Below, piece after piece: positions 57,978-64,000 of a DNA stretch of 64,000 nt. Under the pieces are notes generated by a model. That model was given only the letters and a program-made list of their open reading frames with translations, was not told the DNA's origin and searched no databases. Source of the stretch: Mycobacterium hubeiense (GTDB lineage: Bacteria > Actinomycetota > Actinomycetes > Mycobacteriales > Mycobacteriaceae); the NCBI RefSeq assembly GCF_002838065.1, contig NZ_PIZU01000017.1, forward strand, positions 1-64,000, given 5' to 3'. The translations under genes and the position numbers were made by a program. Positions within the stretch are counted from its first letter, which is position 1. Every line of letters starts with the position of its first letter.

Positions 57978-59354
57978 CTAGAGCGAGCGGGCGACGCGTG
58001 CCCGGCGCGCCTTGACCGCCCCGATCACGGCGTCGAGCACCAGGAATCCGACCAGGCTGACGCCGAGCAGCGGCAGGAACCACCCCATCGCGATCGCGGT
58101 CACCACAATGGCCACGATCGCCACGGGATGCAGCGTGCGCAGCGCGCCACGCCGCGGCGCGCGTCCGAGCGCCCAGGCCGAGCCGCGGGTCGGGCGTCGC
58201 TGCCACCACATCCGGTACCCGAGCACGATGACGGCCACCAAGGCGACCGCGACGGCGAGCAGCAGCAATTGGTTCAGCCAGCCGAACAGGAAGCCCATGT
58301 GCATACGGATGCCCCAGTCGGCCAGCTTGGCGACGAAGGAGTAGTCGCGGTGGTAGTCGATGACGTTGGAGACCGTCAGCTTCGCGGGGTCCACGGCAAC
58401 GGAATTGGTGGTCAGCCGGTAGGCCTTGTCGACCTCCGTCACACCGACGGCGTGACCTGGTTCGGCCGGCAGCGTGACCTCCAGCGGCGCGCGCACGCCG
58501 TGTCCGTTGGCGACAGCGACCACGCCGTCGAAATCGACTGGGCCACTGCTGTTCTGAATAGTCAGTTCGGTATTCAATTGTGGGCGTTGCCATCCGAATG
58601 CTGCGCGAATGTCGTCGACTGTCGTACCGGCATACAACGACCACGTGATTCCGGTGGCGGACAAGAACAACAACATCGGCAGTAGCCAAACCCCCGTCAC
58701 ACCATGCCAATTCATGGTGCGGCTTCGGCCCGCCACGCTGAGGTCCACGCGCAGTACGCGACCCGCACGGTTGCGCCGACGCTCGTTGCGTGCCTTGACG
58801 ATCCACAGGTACACGCCGCCCAACGCGACGACCCACATCCACGACGCCGCAAGCTCGCTGTAGACGCGGCCCGGCTCACCGAGTTGCAGATGCCGATGCA
58901 GGCCGTCCAGCCAGGTACTCAGCGGCAGGTAGCCGAACCACACCGCCTCGTCGCCGAGCACCCGACCGGTGTACGGGTCGACAAAGACGGCGCGCACGGT
59001 GTCCTCGCCGAGAGCGGGGTCGGTGAACAGCACCCGCGTGGAGTCCGTCGGTCCCTCGGCCGGGCGCATGCCGGCGATGGCCAGCGCAGGGAACGCCTTC
59101 TCCGCCGCAGCGGCTTGCTCGGTGAGGGACAGCGGGTTGCCGGCGGGTTCGACGAACAGGATGTCGCCGTAGACGAGGCGTTCCAGCGACGGGGCCAGCG
59201 CATAGAGCGCGCCGGTCAGCGCGGCGACGAGGATGAACGGGGCGATCAACACCCCGGCGTAGAAGTGCAGCCGCAGCACGAGCGGCCGCATACGCGCCGG
59301 AGCGGTGGGGGCGACGGCCGGTGCGGCGTCGACAGTTTGTTCGGGCACAGACAT
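57978..59354 (-). CDS. PepSY-associated membrane protein
   Basis: The 458-residue protein has four main membrane helices (HFYAGVLIAPFILVAALTGALYAL; WVVALGGVYLWIV; GVWLLPMLLFLSATGITWSL; LLLLAVAVALVAVIVLGYRM) and a further C-terminal pair. Extracytoplasmic PepSY-like parts lie between them (for example AVFVDPYTGRVLGDE). Family members are often linked to iron uptake or ferric reduction, with His in the membrane helices for haem, but no IdeR box was seen. The start is either ATG 59354 or ATG 59369. The 123 bp between it and the upstream metallophosphoesterase hold no gene. Confidence 0.82.
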   Translation of the reverse strand: MSVPEQTVDAAPAVAPTAPARMRPLVLRLHFYAGVLIAPFILVAALTGALYALAPSLERLVYGDILFVEPAGNPLSLTEQAAAAEKAFPALAIAGMRPAEGPTDSTRVLFTDPALGEDTVRAVFVDPYTGRVLGDEAVWFGYLPLSTWLDGLHRHLQLGEPGRVYSELAASWMWVVALGGVYLWIVKARNERRRNRAGRVLRVDLSVAGRSRTMNWHGVTGVWLLPMLLFLSATGITWSLYAGTTVDDIRAAFGWQRPQLNTELTIQNSSGPVDFDGVVAVANGHGVRAPLEVTLPAEPGHAVGVTEVDKAYRLTTNSVAVDPAKLTVSNVIDYHRDYSFVAKLADWGIRMHMGFLFGWLNQLLLLAVAVALVAVIVLGYRMWWQRRPTRGSAWALGRAPRRGALRTLHPVAIVAIVVTAIAMGWFLPLLGVSLVGFLVLDAVIGAVKARRARVARSL

Positions 59355-59460
59355 AGAGGCTTCTTTCATGGAGTTCTTGCGGTGCGCTGGACGCAGCGAC
59401 GACGGCGCGCGCGAGCGCACCGACGAGGTGAGGGAAATGCGGCGCTGGGCCGGGGTCAGG

Positions 59461-59985
59461 TCAGGCCGCTAGCGGCGGCGGCCCGCGGGTGCCCCACCCG
59501 CCGCAGACCACCGACCGCACCGCGAGGCCGGTGTGCGTCCACACCAGTCGGATGCATCGTTGCTCGTCGCCGCGAAGCGCCAGCAGCACCATGACCAGAC
59601 GCCAGATGCTGCCGACAAGGGCAGCCAGCAGGCGCTCGGCCGCACAGATCAACGCCGCACCGCCGAGCGCGGCGACCAGATGCGCCGCCAGCATCGGCAG
59701 CGACCACTGGCCGGTATGCGTGTGGCCGCCGGCCACCGCCAGGACGCAGTGCCCGACAACCTGACCCACGGACAGGTACAGCGTCACCGCCGGCACGGAA
59801 CGACGCGCTTTCGCCGAGGATGCGAGCGCGCCGATGACGGCGCACGCGAGGACAAGCACGACAAGTGAGGGGCTGGCGGGCAAACCGCCGCCGCCGAGGC
59901 TGTGCGCGCCGATGGCCGTCGCGGCCGCGCAGGCGCCGACGAAGCCACCCCGCATGCGGGCGGCGGTCGCTCGGGCGGCGCTCAT
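59461..59985 (-). CDS. membrane protein of unknown function
   Basis: The 174-residue protein has four or five membrane helices (for example SLVVLVLACAVIGALASS and LPMLAAHLVAALGGAALICAAERLLAAL). A His/Thr loop GGHTHTGQWS lies between helices and the C-terminus is Pro- and Gly-rich. I do not recognise the family with confidence. It lies 106 bp upstream of the PepSY gene on the same strand, so the two may work together, perhaps in metal handling. Confidence 0.65.
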   Translation of the reverse strand: MSAARATAARMRGGFVGACAAATAIGAHSLGGGGLPASPSLVVLVLACAVIGALASSAKARRSVPAVTLYLSVGQVVGHCVLAVAGGHTHTGQWSLPMLAAHLVAALGGAALICAAERLLAALVGSIWRLVMVLLALRGDEQRCIRLVWTHTGLAVRSVVCGGWGTRGPPPLAA

Positions 59986-59996
59986 TCGTCGAAGCG

Positions 59997-60002
59997 TACC
60001 GT
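59997..60002 (+). promoter_or_regulatory. -10 box of sixA
   Basis: TACCGT lies exactly 7 nt before GTG 60010. It supports that start and a leaderless transcript. No clear -35 box is seen. Confidence 0.45.
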
Positions 60003-60009
60003 CTAGCGC

Positions 60010-60552
60010 GTGGTCGACCGGCGGGCAGGAGCGAAGCGACTCGGGGATGGACGCGGCTATCGCACCTTGCTGTTACTTCGGCACGCCAAGTCCGACTACC
60101 CGCCCGGGGTGGTCGACCACGATCGCCCGCTGGCCCCCCGCGGCATCCGCGAGGCCGGCCTGGCCGGGGATTGGCTGCGGGCGCACGCGCCGGCGATCGA
60201 CGCGGTGCTGTGCTCGACGGCGCAACGCACCCGCGAAACGTTGGCGCGCACCCGGATCGACGCGCCGGTGCGCTTCGTGGAGCGGCTCTATGACGCCACG
60301 CCGGGCGCGGTGATCGAGGAGATCAACGGCGTCGACCCTGACGTGGAGACGCTGCTGGTGATCGGCCACGAGCCGGCGATGTCGCAGGTGGCGCTGGGCC
60401 TGGCCACCGCTGAGGGCAGCAATACCACTGCGGCCGCAAGCATTTCGACAAAGTTTCCGACGTCCGCGATCGCGGTGCTGCGTACCGCCGAGCCGTGGGA
60501 GGCGCTGACGCTGAGCAGTGCGGCGCTGGTGACGTTCCACGTGCCGCGCTAG
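60010..60552 (+). CDS. sixA: phosphohistidine phosphatase SixA-like
   Basis: The 180-residue histidine phosphatase has the catalytic RHG-type motif LLLLRHAKSDYP (about residues 20-31), VLCSTAQRTRET in the middle and VIGHEPAMSQ with the second His. SixA removes phosphate from phosphohistidine proteins. GTG 60010 is the only good in-frame start and lies 7 nt after TACCGT. The first 13 or so codons fall in a family D repeat, so the N-terminus VDRRAGAKRLGDG is repeat-derived. It matches Rv1276c. Confidence 0.88.
   Translation: MVDRRAGAKRLGDGRGYRTLLLLRHAKSDYPPGVVDHDRPLAPRGIREAGLAGDWLRAHAPAIDAVLCSTAQRTRETLARTRIDAPVRFVERLYDATPGAVIEEINGVDPDVETLLVIGHEPAMSQVALGLATAEGSNTTAAASISTKFPTSAIAVLRTAEPWEALTLSSAALVTFHVPR
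60018..60047. repeat. interspersed repeat family D, copy 3, inside the sixA start
   Basis: This 30 bp copy is in the opposite orientation to the other two. It lies within the predicted 5' coding end of sixA (codons 3-13). Confidence 0.7.
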
Positions 60553-60557
60553 ACAGT

Positions 60558-60606
60558 GATTTCGGCGCGCGCAGTCGCGCTGAGCGCGACCAACTGCGCC
60601 GAAATC
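60558..60606. repeat. interspersed palindromic repeat family A, copy 4
   Basis: This 49 bp copy fills the gap between the convergent sixA and lprC genes. The arms GATTTCGGCG and CGCCGAAATC are exact, and the inner pair GTCGCGCT-G-AGCGCGAC is also exact. It is probably a two-way terminator. Confidence 0.75.
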
Positions 60607-60612
60607 GCCGGG

Positions 60613-61167
60613 CTAGGAGGCGGTCGCGAGCGTCAGCTCCATCAGCTTGATCGCCATCCCGCACGCATCCATGCCCGGCGCCTGCGGGTTCACCCACCAC
60701 CCGACGACGCCACCGGCGTCGCTGGCCACACCGCAGGAGCCGTTGGGGTCATTGGGCCGCATGACAATCGACTGGACACCGGCGACCGAGCGGTTCTCGA
60801 TCTGGTACTCCAGCTTCTGCGCGACCTCGCGTTCGTTGTCCAGGCTGCCCTGCTCGAACCAGAACCGGGTGATGTCGATCAATCCGGCGGGATTGGCGGC
60901 CTGCCACCGGCATACCGCGCCGACGAAGGTGCTCTGGATGTCCAGCGGGTCGGCGCCGACCGTCTCGGCGAGGATGTCCTCGGTGAGCACCTCGCATTCC
61001 TTGAGCAGGTTCGGGTACTGCCGCTCGGAGTCGTCGTTGCGCGGCACGTCGCCCGACCCCGCCATCGCGGGGGCACCCTCCACCGTTCGGGTGCAGCCCA
61101 GCAGCATCGTCGCGGCAGCCAGCAGCGTGGCCAACCCGGCGAACAACCGGCGGTAGCGTCGGCTCAT
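60613..61167 (-). CDS. lprC: DUF3558 lipoprotein (LprC-like)
   Basis: The 184-residue protein has a lipoprotein signal peptide with lipobox LLGC (Cys25). The exported DUF3558 domain has cysteine pairs that probably form disulfides (LKECEVLTEDI and AVCRWQ). It corresponds to LprC of M. tuberculosis by position. Function is unknown. Its ATG overlaps the upstream lipoprotein gene's stop by 4 nt. Confidence 0.85.
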   Translation of the reverse strand: MSRRYRRLFAGLATLLAAATMLLGCTRTVEGAPAMAGSGDVPRNDDSERQYPNLLKECEVLTEDILAETVGADPLDIQSTFVGAVCRWQAANPAGLIDITRFWFEQGSLDNEREVAQKLEYQIENRSVAGVQSIVMRPNDPNGSCGVASDAGGVVGWWVNPQAPGMDACGMAIKLMELTLATAS

Positions 61168-61736
61168 TTGGCGTTCACAATCGACTGGCGGGTGAGTTCC
61201 TTGGCGACCTCACACGGGTCGGGGAACGGTTTCTCCGCGTAGCTGACCGACCATTCGATGAAATCGTCCTCGAACTGGATGCCGATCTCGCACAGGTTGG
61301 TGCCCAGGGTCAGATCCTCACCGATCGCGATGAAGCCGTTGTGGCCCTCGATGTTGATGTCCTCCACGCTGGCGCGCGAAAGCTCTTCGGTCTTGCGCTC
61401 ACGCCCGATCGGGCTGCCGCGAAACCAGGTGAACGAGAAATGCGGGCCGACGATGCTGCCGCCGACCAACCACTGGCACCCCACCGACGTGGTGGCGGTG
61501 TTCACCAGCCCGGTGACCCGGGTGAGCTCACCGATGGTCTGATCGCTGATCCCGCCGCATTGCGGGAAGAAGGGCCCGTGCTGGATGTTGTCCTGGGCCT
61601 GGGTGGTTTCCGTCGCCTCGGGTGAGGCCGGCTCCGAATCGGAGCACGCGGCCAGCGCCGCAATCATGGCCGCCGCTAACGCCGTCAACGCCTTGATGTT
61701 GCGGGTGCGGCCTGTGTCTGACGTGCGGGGGGTCAC
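61164..61736 (-). CDS. lprB: DUF3558 lipoprotein (LprB-like)
   Basis: The 190-residue lipoprotein has lipobox ALAAC (Cys31) and a DUF3558 domain (FFPQCGGISDQTIGEL and SVGCQWLVGG). It and the following lipoprotein are tandem paralogues. GTG at 61736 lies 7 nt after TACAGT, so the mRNA may be leaderless. The frame stays open far upstream, antisense to the ABC gene, but this is a composition effect. It is divergent from the ABC exporter genes, as Rv1274 is. Confidence 0.85.
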   Translation of the reverse strand: MTPRTSDTGRTRNIKALTALAAAMIAALAACSDSEPASPEATETTQAQDNIQHGPFFPQCGGISDQTIGELTRVTGLVNTATTSVGCQWLVGGSIVGPHFSFTWFRGSPIGRERKTEELSRASVEDINIEGHNGFIAIGEDLTLGTNLCEIGIQFEDDFIEWSVSYAEKPFPDPCEVAKELTRQSIVNAK

Positions 61737-61743
61737 GCCTTGC

Positions 61744-61749
61744 ACTGTA
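61744..61749 (-). promoter_or_regulatory. -10 box of lprB
   Basis: TACAGT on the minus strand lies 7 nt before GTG 61736. A TTGACC upstream is only 14 bp away, too close for a normal -35 box. Confidence 0.4.
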
Positions 61750-61832
61750 GCGGGGCGGGGTTGGGTCAACCACCGACATGCCGATTGACCAGGCTTTTCA
61801 AGCCACCGACGGGAATGTGCGACAGTTACGAA

Positions 61833-63569
61833 ATGCTCTGGGCGCTGCTGCGACAGTACGTGCGGCCGTACCGAGGGCTGCTCACCGTCGTAGCCGTGCT
61901 GCAGGTGATCAGCACACTGGCGTCGTTGTATCTGCCGACCGTCAACGCCGCGATCATCGACGACGGCGTGGCCAAGGGTGACACGCGCAGGATCGTCGAG
62001 CTCGGCGGTGTGATGCTCGGGGTCACCGCCCTGCAGGTGTTGTGCGCCGTCGGCGCGGTGTACTTCGGGTCGCGGGCCGGTATGGGTTTCGGCCGCGACC
62101 TGCGCTCGGCGATCTTCCACCACGTCATCGGCTTCTCCGCCGCGGAGACCGCGCGCTTCGGTGCGCCGTCGCTGCTGACCCGCACCACCAACGACGTCCA
62201 GCAGATCCAGCTGCTGGTGCAGCTGACCTGCACCATGTTGATCACCGCGCCGATCATGTCGGTGGGCGGTGTCTTCATGGCCATCCACCAGGACGCCGGG
62301 CTGTCGTGGCTTCTGCTCGTCAGCGTGCCGGTGCTGGCGCTGGCGAACTACTGGATCGTGTCGCACATGCTGCCGATCTTCCGCACCATGCAGCGGCTGA
62401 TCGACGGCATCAACCGCGTCATGCGCGAGCAGCTCTCCGGCATCCGGGTGGTCCGCGCCTTCGCCCGCGAGCCCTACGAGCGGGCGCGGTTCGCCCAGGC
62501 CAATCAGGCGTTGGCCGACACCGCGCTGGATGCCGGCCGATGGCAGGCGCTGATGCTGCCGGTGACCACACTGGTGATCAACGTCTCCAGCGTGGCGCTG
62601 ATCTGGTTCGGCGGCTTGCGCATCGACGCCGGGCAGATGCAGGTCGGATCGCTCATCGCGTTCCTGTCCTACTTCATGCAGATCCTGATGGCGGTGCTGC
62701 TGGCGACGTTTATGTTGGTGTCGTTCCCGCGGGCCTCGGCGTGCGCCGAGCGGATCAGCGAGGTGATGTCGACCGCGCCCGGGATCGTCAGCCCGGCTCA
62801 TCCCGTGCTTCCGGGCACCATCAGCGGCGAGATCCGGCTGGAATCCGCGGAGTTCAGCTATTCCGGCGCGGAGAAACCTGTGCTGGAGGATGTTTCGTTC
62901 GTGGCGCAGCCCGGCACCACGACCGCCATTGTGGGGTCGACGGGTTCGGGCAAGTCGACGCTGGTGTCGCTGATCTGCCGGTTGTATGACGTCACCGCCG
63001 GTTCGGTGCTCATCGATGGCGTTGACGTGCGCGATTACGACACCGAACAGCTCTGGACCGCAATCGGATTGGTGCCGCAACGCGGGTACCTGTTCTCCGG
63101 GACGGTGGCCGACAACCTGCGCTACGGGAAGGCCGATGCCACCGACGACGAGATGTGGGAAGCACTGCGGGTCGCGGCGGCCGACGATTTCGTCCGCCTG
63201 CACGCCGACGGTCTGCAGATGCGGGTGGCTCAGGGTGGGATCAACTTCTCCGGCGGGCAGCGGCAGCGGTTGGCGATCGCGCGCGCCGTCATCCGTCGGC
63301 CGGCCATCTATCTGTTCGACGACGCGTTCTCGGCGCTGGACGTGCACACCGACGCCCGGGTTCGTGAGTCCTTGGCTGAGGTGTCGGCCGGATCGACGGT
63401 TGTCATTGTGTCGCAGCGCATTTCGACGGTCGCCGAGGCGGACCAGGTGATCGTCGTCGACGACGGTCGCGTGGTGGGCGTAGGCACACACACCACGCTG
63501 CTGGCGGACTGCCCCACGTACGCGGAGTTCGCGGATTCCCAGTCGATGGGCGCGGGGGCTCGACCGTGA
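61833..63569 (+). CDS. ABC exporter half-transporter, first of a pair
   Basis: The 578-residue protein fuses a six-helix type IV exporter membrane domain (residues 1-310) to an ATPase: Walker [11 protein letters not shown], signature [14 protein letters not shown], Walker [13 protein letters not shown] and the switch His region IVSQRIST. It pairs with the next gene as a heterodimer. In M. tuberculosis the pair is Rv1273c and Rv1272c, and Rv1272c has been linked to long-chain fatty acid transport. ATG 61833 ([13 protein letters not shown]) is the family start. Confidence 0.94.
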   Translation: MLWALLRQYVRPYRGLLTVVAVLQVISTLASLYLPTVNAAIIDDGVAKGDTRRIVELGGVMLGVTALQVLCAVGAVYFGSRAGMGFGRDLRSAIFHHVIGFSAAETARFGAPSLLTRTTNDVQQIQLLVQLTCTMLITAPIMSVGGVFMAIHQDAGLSWLLLVSVPVLALANYWIVSHMLPIFRTMQRLIDGINRVMREQLSGIRVVRAFAREPYERARFAQANQALADTALDAGRWQALMLPVTTLVINVSSVALIWFGGLRIDAGQMQVGSLIAFLSYFMQILMAVLLATFMLVSFPRASACAERISEVMSTAPGIVSPAHPVLPGTISGEIRLESAEFSYSGAEKPVLEDVSFVAQPGTTTAIVGSTGSGKSTLVSLICRLYDVTAGSVLIDGVDVRDYDTEQLWTAIGLVPQRGYLFSGTVADNLRYGKADATDDEMWEALRVAAADDFVRLHADGLQMRVAQGGINFSGGQRQRLAIARAVIRRPAIYLFDDAFSALDVHTDARVRESLAEVSAGSTVVIVSQRISTVAEADQVIVVDDGRVVGVGTHTTLLADCPTYAEFADSQSMGAGARP

Positions 63570-64000
63570 CCGGCCCGATGGGGCGTCCCATCCGCGGAGT
63601 CATGCAGGCGCCGACGGAGCGCTCGCGCGACTTCAAGGGCTCGGCCATCCGGCTGGTCAAACGCCTCACCCCGCAGCGCGGGCTCACCGCGTTGGTGATC
63701 CTGCTGGGGGTGGCCGGCATCGCGATCGGTGTGATCGGGCCGCGAATTCTCGGGCACGCCACCGATTTGTTGTTCAACGGGGTGATCGGTAGGCAACTGC
63801 CCGCGGGTCTGTCCAAGGAGCAGGCCGTCGACGCCGCCCGCGCACGAGGCGACAACACCTTCGCCGATCTGCTGTCCGGCATGGACGTGGTGCCCGGTCG
63901 CGGCGTGGACTTCGCCGCCGTCGGCCGCACGCTGCTGTTGGCGTTGGGCTTGTATCTGATTGCGGCGCTGCTGGTTTGGATCCAGGCCCGAATCCTCAAC
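63566..64000 (+). CDS. ABC exporter half-transporter, second of a pair (cut by window end)
   Basis: Only the first 145 residues are in the window. A GTG at 63566 overlaps the previous stop by 4 nt. The N-terminal tail ([32 protein letters not shown]) precedes the first membrane helix [21 protein letters not shown]. An extracytoplasmic segment of about 60 residues follows, and the second helix begins at [19 protein letters not shown]. This fits the larger partner of heterodimeric ABC exporters, the Rv1272c type. Confidence 0.92.
   Translation, partial: MTGPMGRPIRGVMQAPTERSRDFKGSAIRLVKRLTPQRGLTALVILLGVAGIAIGVIGPRILGHATDLLFNGVIGRQLPAGLSKEQAVDAARARGDNTFADLLSGMDVVPGRGVDFAAVGRTLLLALGLYLIAALLVWIQARILN

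Noticed and set aside
59355..59460. IdeR iron box upstream of the PepSY gene
   Set aside because: No sequence close to the known TTAGGTTAGGCTAACCTAA-type palindrome is present.
61164..63491. A 775-codon frame extending lprB far upstream, antisense to the ABC exporter
   Set aside because: The real lipoprotein signal peptide starts at GTG 61736 next to a TACAGT -10 box. The upstream part has no domain and mirrors the ABC gene.

Overview
The window is high-GC chromosomal DNA from a member of the Mycobacteriaceae (Mycobacterium in the broad sense, probably a Mycolicibacterium-like environmental species). The evidence is the gene order: murA just upstream of an rRNA operon promoter, the atpBEFHAGDC operon with a fused b-delta subunit, wecA, prmC-prfA-rpmE, rho, thrB-thrC-hom-lysA-argS, cysD-cysNC, canA, oppBCDA, a GMC oxidoreductase, an SMC-like ATPase with a metallophosphoesterase, sixA, two DUF3558 lipoproteins and a paired ABC exporter. 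From memory this is the same order, read backwards, as M. tuberculosis Rv1272c to Rv1315. Protein hallmarks agree: Asp117 in MurA, the C-terminal extension of AtpA, the insertion loop of AtpG, and many genes that look leaderless (a TANNNT -10 box 6-8 nt before ATG or GTG). No plasmid, phage, IS element or CRISPR was found.

Layout. 0-2 kb: rRNA promoter and leader (minus strand), murA, and a divergent corrinoid adenosyltransferase. 2-12 kb: F-type ATP synthase operon preceded by an AtpI-like gene and wecA. 11.8-14.7 kb: threonylcarbamoyl-AMP synthase, prmC, prfA and rpmE. 14.8-18.4 kb: an insertion relative to M. tuberculosis carrying a mycothiol-dependent-isomerase-like protein with marR, and an acyl-CoA synthetase with tetR. 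18.4-27.1 kb: rho, the Thr/Lys genes, argS and tRNA-Arg(CCG). 27.1-36.5 kb: a variable segment beside the tRNA with a broken F420-type reductase gene, a cutinase, a small Pro-repeat exported protein, DUF2254, an F420-dependent oxidoreductase, a NarL-type two-component system with a DUF4097 protein, and assorted enzymes. 36.5-41.7 kb: sulfate activation (cysD-cysNC-cysQ), an Rrf2-family regulator and a beta-carbonic anhydrase. 41.7-45.2 kb: an OmpR-type two-component system with small exported proteins. 45.4-50.8 kb: oppBCDA peptide importer. 50.9-59.9 kb: GMC oxidoreductase, a DUF1326-DUF2182 module, SbcCD-like pair, and a PepSY membrane protein. 60-64 kb: sixA, lprC, lprB and an ABC exporter pair cut by the window end.

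The most unusual signal lies between the genes. At least five families of short interspersed palindromic or conserved repeats (called A to E here) sit at gene ends and promoters. Family A is a 49-50 bp double palindrome present four times, three of them between convergent genes. Family B is a 60 bp hairpin that contains the stop codon and encodes the last 11-12 residues of two unrelated proteins. Family D, about 30 bp, is present three times and in one case supplies N-terminal codons of sixA. Two operons (cysD and opp) start with very short, apparently leaderless ORFs that end in an ATGA overlap with the first main gene.

Limits: all calls come from reading sequence and family knowledge, with no database search. 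Start codons, promoters and operators are predictions.
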